NCBI GenBank assembly: GCA_018383375.1
Contig: JAHAWW010000103.1
Span: 1 to 6,426 of the forward strand
Direction of reading: 5' to 3'
DNA length: 6,426 nt
DNA from: Prevotellamassilia sp.
GTDB lineage: Bacteria; Bacteroidota; Bacteroidia; Bacteroidales; Bacteroidaceae
Below, piece by piece: positions 1-6,385 of the stretch. The notes beneath the pieces are model-generated. The model was not told the origin of the DNA, made no database searches, and saw only the letters and a program-made list of their open reading frames with translations. The position numbers and the translations under genes were made by a program. Numbering within the stretch: the stretch's first letter is position 1; each line of letters starts with the position of its first letter.

Positions 1-7
1 GCCGAAA

Positions 8-94
8 GGAAGTTTGGGTGAGTGGCTGAAACCACCAGTTTGCTAAACTGACGTACGGGTTACCGTACCGGGGGTTCGAATCCCCCAGCTTCCG
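8..94 (+). tRNA. tRNA-Ser with anticodon GCT
   Basis: This folds as a class II tRNA. The acceptor stem pairs GGAAGTT (8-14) with AGCTTCC (87-93), followed by the discriminator G94, which is typical for serine. The anticodon arm is 35-51 with loop TTGCTAA and anticodon GCT at 42-44, so it reads AGC and AGU codons. The long variable arm is a 6-bp hairpin (53-58 with 63-68, loop GTTA), a hallmark of tRNA-Ser. The T arm has a 5-bp G/C stem (70-74 with 82-86) around TTCGAAT. The bases after G94 are CAA, so the CCA end is not encoded and must be added after transcription. It lies 10 bases before tRNA-Lys and is probably co-transcribed with it. Confidence 0.97.
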
Positions 95-104
95 CAAGCT
101 TAAT

Positions 105-180
105 GCACTCTTAGCTCAGTTGGTAGAGCAACTGACTCTTAATCAGTGGGTCCAGGGTTCGAACCCCTGAGAGTGTACCA
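105..180 (+). tRNA. tRNA-Lys with anticodon CTT
   Basis: This is a complete 76-base class I tRNA cloverleaf. The acceptor stem pairs 105-111 with 170-176, with one G-U pair at the end, and is followed by discriminator A177 and an encoded CCA at 178-180. The anticodon stem ACTGA (131-135) pairs with TCAGT (143-147) around loop CTCTTAA, giving anticodon CTT at 138-140, which decodes AAG as lysine. The T arm (153-169) has the standard TTCGAAC loop. It follows tRNA-Ser by 10 bases, consistent with one transcript, and is followed at once by a hairpin. Confidence 0.97.
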
Positions 181-227
181 ACGAAAGGCGAGGCTTAACA
201 ACGATGAAAGCTCTCGCCTTTTGTCGT
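181..227 (+). terminator. probable terminator hairpin after the tRNA pair
   Basis: Directly after the tRNA-Lys CCA end, AAAGGCGAG (184-192) pairs with CTCGCCTTT (213-221), a 9-bp stem. It can extend inward through GCTT (193-196) with AAGC (208-211) past one bulged base, and outward through ACG (181-183) with CGT (225-227) past a small bulge. The T run at 219-222 sits mostly inside the stem and a weaker T-rich stretch follows at 224-231, so it is not a textbook intrinsic terminator. It may also aid 3'-end formation of the tRNA precursor. The function is inferred from position and fold. Confidence 0.6.
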
Positions 228-273
228 CTTTACACACAGAGGCAGCCACGGCGTCGCCACTTCTGCGAATATT

Positions 274-2388
274 ATGACTAACATTGAGATTGAGCGCGCC
301 GAGCGCATTGTCACCTACACCCAGCAGAACCTGTTTCTCACCGGACGGGCAGGCACGGGAAAGACCACCTTTCTCAAACGCCTGCGGCAGACCATTGCCA
401 AACGTATGGTCGTGTTGGCACCTACAGGTATTGCAGCCATCAATGCCGGCGGACAGACCATTCATTCGTTTTTCCAGTTTCCTTTCAGTCCCTATGTGCC
501 GGGCGCTCCACAGACGGAAGGCCGATTTAAGGTGAGGCGAGAAAAAATCAGACTCATCCGCCAACTCGATCTCATCGTCATCGATGAGATTTCAATGGTT
601 CGAGCCGACCTGCTCGACCGTATGGACGATTTTTTGAAGCGCTACCGCCGCAACGGTAAGCCCTTTGGCGGCGTGCAGTTGCTGCTCATCGGCGACCTTT
701 GCCAGCTCACGCCCGTGGTCAAAGACGACGAGTGGCAGATGCTCCGTCCCTATTACGCCTCGCCCTATTTTTTTGCCTCCCACGCTCTGGCGGCCGTGCC
801 CTATTCCACCATCTCGCTCACCCACATCTATCGCCAGACTGATGCCGACTTCATCAACCTGCTCAACGCCGTGAGAGAGGGACGCACAGACGCCGCCGTG
901 CTCGCGGCGCTCAACGCCCGCTATCTGCCGCGTGAGATAGAGCAGTTGACTGGTGGCTATGTGCATCTCGTCACCCACAACCACCAAGCCCATAGTCTCA
1001 ACCAAGCCCAACTTGACGGCCTCACGACGGCGGCTCAGACCTATGAAGCCACAATCAAAGGCGACTTCCCCGACACTTCGCAGCCGGCCGAACAGAGCCT
1101 GACGCTCAAGGTGGGCGCTCAGGTGATGTTTTTGAGAAATAAACACGACGAGCAGATTTACAACGGTATGATTGGCACGGTCGAAGAGTTGCTCAGCAGC
1201 AGCGTCGTGGTGCGCACCGACGAGCCCGAACCGCGCAAGGTCGAGGTGGGGCCGGAGGTGTGGGAGAATATGCGCTATCAGCTCGACAAAGAGACGGGCG
1301 AAATCAAAGAAGAGGTGGCCGGCATCTTCTCTCAAATCCCCCTGCGTCTGGCTTGGGCCATTACCATCCACAAGAGCCAGGGCCTAACGTTCGACCGCGT
1401 GGTCATTGATGCTCGTGCAGCCTTTGCCCACGGCCAGACCTATGTGGCCCTAAGCCGTTGTCGCACACTCGGCGGCATTTATCTCTCCTCACCCGTCAGT
1501 CCCGCAGCCATTATCACCGACCGCACCGTCGACGACTATCAGACAGCCATAGACGGCCACCAGCCCGACGATGTGATGATTGCACAAATGGAGCGCGATT
1601 TTTTTTGCCACACGGCTTGTAGCCTGTTCGACTTCAGTGCCATTCTCAATCCCCTCTCGGCCTTGGTGAGGCTGGGCGAAAGTCATTTGGCTAAACTCTA
1701 TCCCGACACTTGCCGGCAACTGACGGCCTGGGAGGGACGTTTGCGCAGCGACGTGGTGCAGGTGGCCGAAAAGTTTTACGCTCAAATCAACCGCTTGGTC
1801 AGTGTCTCGACCGAGTTAAAAGCCGACGCCACATTGCAAGATCGCATTCGGGCCGGCAGCATCTATTTTGCCAAACAACTGCGCCCTCTGCGGCTGTTTG
1901 TGGCCGGACTTAATCTGACGGTCGATAATAAAGAAGTGGCCGCTCAGGCCGACCGCCACAGCACCGAACTGTCCGAACAGCTCGACGTGGCCATGAAACA
2001 GCTCGACCACGTGGCCGAGACGGGTTTTGAACTCAAAGACTATCTTCGCTTCAGAGCCAAGGCAGCTATGCAACTTAGCGACGACGACTCTTCACAACCA
2101 CAAAAGACTGAGAAAAATAAAAAGGCCAAACCGACCGCCATTCCCGAAGAAGTGAAAAACGTCGCCCTTTTCGAGCGACTCACCGAATGGCGACGCCGCA
2201 AGATGGCCGAACTCGAACGTCCGGCTTTCACCATCCTCTCAACCAAAGCCCTTATCGGCATTGCCAATCAACAGCCCACCAACAGCCATGCCCTGCTGGC
2301 CATAGACGGTATCGGGCCGACCAAGGTGCGACAATTTGGCGACGAAATCATTGAAATGGTCTGCGACTTTATGGCTCAACAGCCTTAG
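274..2388 (+). CDS. Pif1/RecD-like superfamily 1 DNA helicase with C-terminal HRDC domain
   Basis: This 704-residue cytoplasmic protein is an ATP-driven DNA helicase, probably moving 5' to 3' as in the Pif1/RecD2 branch (family knowledge, not shown here). The motifs run in order: Walker A GRAGTGKTT (24-32), motif Ia APTGIAA (49-55), Walker B IDEISM (103-108), motif III GDLCQLTPV (140-148), IYRQ (185-188), TIHKSQGLTFD (364-374) and YVALSRCRTLGG (390-401). Residues about 430-600 are mostly helical and unassigned. A charged, lysine-rich linker (about 602-620) leads to an HRDC domain (about 629-703), a nucleic-acid-binding module also found in RecQ helicases. The start is the first in-frame ATG after a TGA at 205-207, and no ATG, GTG or TTG lies between them. 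No Shine-Dalgarno sequence precedes it, as is usual in Bacteroidota. It is transcribed alone and converges on the murA-rimM-dxr-rseP unit. A role in replication, repair or secondary-structure unwinding is inferred. Confidence 0.93.
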   Translation: MTNIEIERAERIVTYTQQNLFLTGRAGTGKTTFLKRLRQTIAKRMVVLAPTGIAAINAGGQTIHSFFQFPFSPYVPGAPQTEGRFKVRREKIRLIRQLDLIVIDEISMVRADLLDRMDDFLKRYRRNGKPFGGVQLLLIGDLCQLTPVVKDDEWQMLRPYYASPYFFASHALAAVPYSTISLTHIYRQTDADFINLLNAVREGRTDAAVLAALNARYLPREIEQLTGGYVHLVTHNHQAHSLNQAQLDGLTTAAQTYEATIKGDFPDTSQPAEQSLTLKVGAQVMFLRNKHDEQIYNGMIGTVEELLSSSVVVRTDEPEPRKVEVGPEVWENMRYQLDKETGEIKEEVAGIFSQIPLRLAWAITIHKSQGLTFDRVVIDARAAFAHGQTYVALSRCRTLGGIYLSSPVSPAAIITDRTVDDYQTAIDGHQPDDVMIAQMERDFFCHTACSLFDFSAILNPLSALVRLGESHLAKLYPDTCRQLTAWEGRLRSDVVQVAEKFYAQINRLVSVSTELKADATLQDRIRAGSIYFAKQLRPLRLFVAGLNLTVDNKEVAAQADRHSTELSEQLDVAMKQLDHVAETGFELKDYLRFRAKAAMQLSDDDSSQPQKTEKNKKAKPTAIPEEVKNVALFERLTEWRRRKMAELERPAFTILSTKALIGIANQQPTNSHALLAIDGIGPTKVRQFGDEIIEMVCDFMAQQP

Positions 2389-2402
2389 CCCCTTTCATCT
2401 CC

Positions 2403-2465
2403 ACACGATAAACCGCCTGCCGGCATCGTCCCCAATGAGGAGTGCCGGCAGGCGGTTTGTCGTGT
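2403..2465. terminator. long perfect inverted repeat, probable bidirectional terminator
   Basis: Bases 2403-2425 and 2443-2465 are inverted copies forming a 23-bp stem with a single G-U pair (T2409 with G2459) and a 17-base loop (2426-2442). The loop can close three more pairs (2429-2431 with 2439-2441). It sits between the helicase stop at 2388 and the lipoprotein stop at 2514, which are transcribed towards each other, so it can end both transcripts. There is no long T tract on either side. The only T run is TTT at 2456-2458 within the stem, matched by AAA at 2410-2412, so folding of just the GC-rich core (2413-2425 with 2443-2455) would leave AAA and TTT flanks in both directions. Confidence 0.75.
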
Positions 2466-2513
2466 AGGTCGGGCGGCTCAGAGTGGTCTCACCCGGCCGT
2501 CGTCATGCTGCGG

Positions 2514-3197
2514 TCACTCGCGACCGCGCATGTAAGAGATTTCGTAGAAACAGGGATAGATGTTGTAGGATGCATCGCTCTGTCCTTGTGCGGCCGGGAC
2601 TATGAGGCGAACCAACGCCGGGCCTTCTTCATTGTCGAAACGCGGCAAGTTGATAAACGCTAAGGGGATGAGCCAGCCCGAGGGCACTGAGGCCGTGCCG
2701 TAGGTGTTGAGCATAGCGCCGCTGGTGAACGTGCCGGTGAAGATACCGCCACTGTTGGTGCAACTCATCGTTTCGGGATAAGGCACATAAAACTGGTTGC
2801 GGTTTGAACTCTGTATGGTGTCGCTCGCAATGTTATATTCGATGTAGCGTGAAAGCACGGTGGCATGCTCGCCGTCGGCGAGAGGTTGGCCTTGGCCTTT
2901 TCTCACAATCTGCATATATACGCCCGAACCGCTGAACAGTACATATTCGTTTTTGCTGACGTCGGTCAGGCTGTCTTGTGCATAAAACTGCTCTTCGCTA
3001 ATCACTTGGATGTTGCCCGGCACCTCAAGCACAGGCGTACCGTCTGTGCCCAACACCGTCACGCCCGAGGAGAGAAACGCGCTGATTTGCTTGCGCTCGC
3101 GTTTGAGCATATCGGCATAGGTGTCGTCGTCATCGCAGGCCACAACCATCGGCATGGTCAGACAAAGGGCAAGGAGAGAAAAAAGATATTTTTTCAT
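2514..3197 (-). CDS. DUF4827-type exported lipoprotein with FKBP-like C-terminal region
   Basis: This 227-residue protein is predicted to be a lipoprotein. It has a charged start MKK, a hydrophobic segment (about 4-19) and a lipobox ending VVAC, so cleavage before Cys21 is expected. The next residues are DDDD (22-25), which resembles the Bacteroidota lipoprotein export signal that sends lipoproteins to the cell surface. The mature part contains NEYVLFSGSGVYMQIVRKG (83-101), and then SGWLIPLAFINL (173-184), VRLIVPAAQGQ (196-206) and PCFYEISY (215-222). This pattern matches the Bacteroidales DUF4827 family as I recall it. The last three blocks also line up with the FKBP-type prolyl isomerase pattern GW..L..M followed by a strand ending in IP and a final strand, so an FKBP-like fold is inferred. 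Its enzyme activity is unknown. It is the last gene of the - strand unit, 28 bases after rseP, and ends before the long hairpin. The start is firm because the signal peptide begins there. Confidence 0.85.
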   Translation of the reverse strand: MKKYLFSLLALCLTMPMVVACDDDDTYADMLKRERKQISAFLSSGVTVLGTDGTPVLEVPGNIQVISEEQFYAQDSLTDVSKNEYVLFSGSGVYMQIVRKGQGQPLADGEHATVLSRYIEYNIASDTIQSSNRNQFYVPYPETMSCTNSGGIFTGTFTSGAMLNTYGTASVPSGWLIPLAFINLPRFDNEEGPALVRLIVPAAQGQSDASYNIYPCFYEISYMRGRE

Positions 3198-3225
3198 TGT
3201 CGTTGATTTATGCTATGGTGAAAGT

Positions 3226-4626
3226 TCAGAATACAAAACGAAGCATGTCGTTGAATATGGCCCAAGCCATCAGAGCAAGCAAAAGAACCATACCGACCAT
3301 TTGGGCACGTTCCATAAACTTGTCGCTCGGGCGGCGGCGTGTGATGACCTCAAACAAAAGGAAGAGCACGTGACCGCCATCAAGGGCCGGAATGGGCAGG
3401 ATGTTGACGAAAGCCAGCATCAGCGAGATAAACGCCGTGAGCTCCCAGAATGCCTGCCAGTTCCAAGAGGAAGGAAAGAGATTGCCTATCGTGCCAAAAC
3501 TGCCAATGCTCTTGGCTCCGTCGGCCGTAAAGAGATATTGAAGGTCTCTTACGTAGCCGCAGAGCACGTCCCAACCATAAGCTGCACCGGCCGGGAAACT
3601 TTCGAAGAAACCATATTTGCGGGTGACCACGGGATAGTCGGCGAGGACGTTGTGCTTATTGATTCCCATCGTGTATAAGGGGCCTTCTTGGGTCTCTGTA
3701 CGGGCCAATGTCATGGCGAGCGTGTCAAGTTTGCCATCGGTATGTTGCACCACGGCCGTCACCTTGCGTCTTTTCTCCACCTCATTGGTCTGTCCATTTT
3801 TTTCATAGGCATCGATGGTCAACTGCAAGTCATACATCGCTAAATTAAAGGCATTCCAGGTCGTCATGCTTTTTCCGTTGAACGCCGCCAAGTGGTCGCC
3901 GGCCTTGATGCCAGCCTTGGCTGCCGGACTCCCAGCCTCGACGCTGTCGATGAGCGCCGGATGGCGAACGTCCATAAACGGAGGTTGGGATTTGAGCATT
4001 TCCAGCAGATTGAGATCGCCGGGCAGGTTGAGGTTGACCTTATGGCCGTCGCGCAAGACTGTCACGCTCGTGGCGCCGGATATCTCGCGATAAACCTTGT
4101 CGGCCTTTTTGCCGAAGCGGTCAAAGACCACGTCGTCAGCCTGAAGGGGGATGTCGCCCTCTTGAAAGCCCAACTTATGTGCGGCCTCATTGTAGGTGAA
4201 GCCGTGAGTCATCTTCTCGATAGGCTGATACTTGTCGCCACAGAAGAAAAGCACCATGGCATAGATAAACAAGGCCAAAACAAAATTGACCAGCACACCG
4301 CCCACCATTATCAGCAGGCGCTGCCAAGCAGGTTTAGCACGAAACTCCCAGGGCTTGACCGGCTGTTTCATTTGCTCGGTGTCCATCGACTCGTCAATCA
4401 TGCCGGCAATTTTGACATAGCCGCCAAGCGGCAACCAACCGATGTGGTAGTCGGTGCCACGCCAAGAGAAAAGTTTCCAGCTCTTCCACGGGTCGAAGAA
4501 AAGGCAGAATTTCTCGACTTTGACTTTGAAAAGTTTGGCAAACAGAAAATGACCGCCCTCGTGAAGCAAGATGAGCAGGGCGAAACAGAGGATGAGTTGC
4601 AGGGTTTTAATGAGAAATACTTCCAT
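3226..4626 (-). CDS. rseP: RseP-type site-2 zinc metalloprotease (peptidase family M50)
   Basis: This 466-residue inner-membrane protease cuts substrates within the membrane; the best-known family role is clipping anti-sigma factors during envelope stress and clearing leftover signal peptides. The first membrane segment (about 8-30) contains the zinc site HEGGH (22-26), with E23 the catalytic residue. The conserved GWLPLGGYVKIAGM follows at 63-76, then a second membrane segment (about 104-128). A periplasmic region holds a degenerate PDZ-like stretch (about 131-195) and a clearer PDZ domain (about 222-265, with AGSPAAKAGIKAGD at 231-244). The last membrane segments carry NILPIPALDGGHV (408-420), whose D416 is the third zinc ligand. 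All active-site residues are intact, and the length is near the family norm with slightly long periplasmic inserts. It lies 54 bases after dxr, echoing the dxr/rseP neighbourhood of proteobacteria but without uppS and cdsA between. Its substrates here cannot be read from the sequence. Confidence 0.96.
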   Translation of the reverse strand: MEVFLIKTLQLILCFALLILLHEGGHFLFAKLFKVKVEKFCLFFDPWKSWKLFSWRGTDYHIGWLPLGGYVKIAGMIDESMDTEQMKQPVKPWEFRAKPAWQRLLIMVGGVLVNFVLALFIYAMVLFFCGDKYQPIEKMTHGFTYNEAAHKLGFQEGDIPLQADDVVFDRFGKKADKVYREISGATSVTVLRDGHKVNLNLPGDLNLLEMLKSQPPFMDVRHPALIDSVEAGSPAAKAGIKAGDHLAAFNGKSMTTWNAFNLAMYDLQLTIDAYEKNGQTNEVEKRRKVTAVVQHTDGKLDTLAMTLARTETQEGPLYTMGINKHNVLADYPVVTRKYGFFESFPAGAAYGWDVLCGYVRDLQYLFTADGAKSIGSFGTIGNLFPSSWNWQAFWELTAFISLMLAFVNILPIPALDGGHVLFLLFEVITRRRPSDKFMERAQMVGMVLLLALMAWAIFNDMLRFVF

Positions 4627-4680
4627 TGTAGCGTTGAGGCTGCAGTTTTTGTGTGGTGAAAAGTTTGAAGATAAAGCGTT

Positions 4681-5841
4681 TTATGACAGGCCGGCGATGA
4701 GGTCGGCGCAGATGGCTCGGGCCTCTTTGTCGGTGGCCAGGTAGGTGTCGAGTGAAGGTTCGGCGACGAAAGGTGTACGTGCCATTGTTTCGGCAATGAC
4801 TTCTGCAATCTGCAGGAAGCCGAGTCTGCCTTCGCGAAAAGCAAGATTGGCCACCTCGTTGGCGGCGTTGAGCACACAGGGCTTATTGCCGCCGCTTTGG
4901 GTGGCTTCATAGGCCAAAGCCAGACAAGCGAAGCGCTCCATGTCGGGCTTTTCAAACGTGAGATGTCCGAGGGTGAAAAGGTCGAGCTTGGGCGTGTTGA
5001 GCGTGAGTCGCTGCGGATAGGAGAGGGCATACTGTATGGGCACCCGCATATCGGGCATGCCGAGTTGGGCCTTAACCGCCCCGTCGGCAAACTGCACGGC
5101 GCTGTGTATGATGCTTTCCGGGTGAACCACAATCTCTATGTCGGTGGGACTGACACCAAAGAGCCATTTGGCTTCAATCATTTCAAAGCCTTTGTTCATC
5201 ATCGTGGCCGAGTCGATGGTTATTTTGGCCCCCATTTGCCAGTTGGGATGTTTGAGCGCTTCGGTCGGAGTGACAGCCGCGAGGCGCTCTCTTTCCATCA
5301 GACGGAACGGTCCGCCCGAGGCCGTAAGGATAATCTTTTCGATGGGGCTTCTCTCGCCGGCCAGACATTGGAAAATGGCTGAGTGCTCGCTGTCTACGGG
5401 CAAGATGGGTGCTTGCCGGGCGAGTGCCCGTTGCATGACGAGTTCGCCGGCTACGACGAGCGTCTCTTTGTTGGCCAGAGCGATGGCCTTGCGTGCGTTA
5501 ATGGCGTGAAGAGTCGGCTTGAGACCGGCAAAACCCACCAGCGCCGTGAGCACAATGTCAATCTGTTCGCCCTCCACCACTTGGCATAGTGCCTCTTCGC
5601 CGGCATAAACTTTCACGGGCAAGTCGGCTAAGGCTTCCTGCACATATTGGTATTGGCTTTCGTCGGCAATGACCACGGCGTCGGGCAAGAAGCGTCGGGC
5701 CTGGTCTATGAGCAAATCGGCGCGGCGTCCGGCCGTGAGCACACGGGCCTCAAACAAGTCGGGGTGTTGACTGATGACGTCGAGCGCTTGCGTACCGATG
5801 GAACCGGTTGAGCCTAAGATGGCTATTTTTTTCTTCGACAT
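4681..5841 (-). CDS. dxr: 1-deoxy-D-xylulose 5-phosphate reductoisomerase
   Basis: This cytoplasmic enzyme of 386 residues rearranges and reduces 1-deoxy-D-xylulose 5-phosphate to 2-C-methyl-D-erythritol 4-phosphate using NADPH. It is the committed step of the MEP isoprenoid pathway and the known target of fosmidomycin. The NADPH-binding motif GSTGSIG is at 10-16. ALANKETLV (121-129) and the metal ligands D150 and E152 (in PVDSEHSAIFQ) follow. TASGGPF (173-179, S175), KHPNW (197-201, H198) and SATMMNKGFE (211-220, with S211, N216, K217 and the third metal ligand E220) complete the active site. These residues keep the same spacing as the E. coli enzyme, offset by 11 in the second half. The C-terminal helical domain includes NAANEVA (325-331). 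The start is firm because the Rossmann strand begins at residue 6. It starts 10 bases after rimM and is intact. Confidence 0.98.
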   Translation of the reverse strand: MSKKKIAILGSTGSIGTQALDVISQHPDLFEARVLTAGRRADLLIDQARRFLPDAVVIADESQYQYVQEALADLPVKVYAGEEALCQVVEGEQIDIVLTALVGFAGLKPTLHAINARKAIALANKETLVVAGELVMQRALARQAPILPVDSEHSAIFQCLAGERSPIEKIILTASGGPFRLMERERLAAVTPTEALKHPNWQMGAKITIDSATMMNKGFEMIEAKWLFGVSPTDIEIVVHPESIIHSAVQFADGAVKAQLGMPDMRVPIQYALSYPQRLTLNTPKLDLFTLGHLTFEKPDMERFACLALAYEATQSGGNKPCVLNAANEVANLAFREGRLGFLQIAEVIAETMARTPFVAEPSLDTYLATDKEARAICADLIAGLS

Positions 5842-5851
5842 GGTGGGGATT

Positions 5852-6385
5852 TCAAGAGTTCAAGTCTGCCAAGCCTTCGGGCAGAGCGAGCGCGATGGTA
5901 CGTTCTTTGATGGAGAGGTGCGTCAAGAAGTCTTCGTGGAGCGGCAGCAAGATTTCGCGGTCTGTCGGCGTGGTGAGCGTCAGCAGGATGTTGGCCGTGG
6001 AGTCGTCGACTTGTTCGATGGTGCCTAAGGAGCGTCCTTCGGGGTCGGTAACGTGGAAACCCGTGAGTGCTTTCCAAGAGCGCAGTCCCTCATCATCTTC
6101 GTCGTCGGGCAGACAGGCGAGGGGATAAAACACGCGTCGGCCGGCCAGGGTCTTGGCCCGGGCTTCGGTGTCTACGTCTTCAAATTTCAGGATGGCGGTC
6201 TCTTGGTTTTTGAAACGGTATTCCTCCCAAAAAAAAGGCACGAGAATGCCATCGGTCTCTATGACAAGATATTCGGCGTCGCCTCGGTCAAAGGCGTCAT
6301 CGGTGAAACGCATTTCCACCTCGCCTTTAATGCCGCGTGCTTTAGTGATGGTGCCTATGTAGAATACCTCAGACTCTCTAATCAT
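5852..6385 (-). CDS. rimM: ribosome maturation factor RimM
   Basis: This cytoplasmic protein of 177 residues assists late maturation of the 16S rRNA 3' (head) domain and binds ribosomal protein S19 (family knowledge). The N-terminal RimM barrel (about 7-90) starts with the signature VFYIGTITKARGIKGEV (7-23). The C-terminal PRC-barrel domain (about 102-172) includes LTGFHVTDPEGRSLGTI (107-123), DDSTANILL (127-135) and ILLPLHEDFL (145-154), close to the usual PRC-barrel pattern ending in LP. An acidic stretch, PDDEDDEG (93-100), marks the linker. The length is normal. The ATG overlaps the murA stop as ATGA (6382-6385), suggesting translational coupling, and dxr follows after 10 bases. Most bacteria carry rimM next to rpsP and trmD; here it sits with murA and dxr instead. 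An 8-base A run on the + strand (6229-6236) falls inside the coding sequence without disturbing the frame. Confidence 0.95.
   Translation of the reverse strand: MIRESEVFYIGTITKARGIKGEVEMRFTDDAFDRGDAEYLVIETDGILVPFFWEEYRFKNQETAILKFEDVDTEARAKTLAGRRVFYPLACLPDDEDDEGLRSWKALTGFHVTDPEGRSLGTIEQVDDSTANILLTLTTPTDREILLPLHEDFLTHLSIKERTIALALPEGLADLNS

Noticed and set aside
8..180. tRNA pair as a possible integration site for a mobile element
   Set aside because: No integrase, no repeated tRNA 3' end and no foreign-looking genes are present next to it. A housekeeping-type helicase gene follows.
181..273. Promoter for the helicase gene
   Set aside because: I looked for a TTTG and TAnnTTTG pair in the 93 bases before the start and found no convincing one. 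The gene may be read from the tRNA promoter upstream or from an unrecognised site.
139..564. An open frame on the - strand of 141 codons overlapping tRNA-Lys and the helicase start
   Set aside because: Its C-terminal end is the antisense translation of the tRNA-Lys gene, and the rest is the shadow of the helicase gene with no recognisable protein features.
592..1371. A 259-codon open frame antisense to the helicase gene
   Set aside because: It lies fully within a gene with intact helicase motifs on the + strand. Its composition is that of a complement reading and no domain is recognisable.
1599..1606. Eight-T run in the helicase gene, with a similar eight-base run in rimM (6229-6236), as possible phase-variation or frameshift sites
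   Set aside because: Both genes stay in one frame with full-length, family-typical products, and the tracts encode ordinary Asp-Phe-Phe or Phe-Phe. Nothing suggests programmed slippage.
3892..4659. A 255-codon + strand open frame opposite rseP
   Set aside because: It is a shadow of rseP, which has its complete zinc site, PDZ and LDG motifs on the - strand.
4627..4680. Possible promoter between dxr and rseP (TATCTTCA on the - strand against the Bacteroidota TAnnTTTG)
   Set aside because: The match to the -7 element is partial and no TTTG lies at the right distance upstream. Co-transcription with dxr is the simpler reading.
4398..5132. A 244-codon - strand open frame spanning the dxr/rseP junction in another frame
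   Set aside because: It is rich in Ser, Pro and Thr as expected for a frame-shifted reading of GC-rich genes, and both real genes are intact in their own frames.
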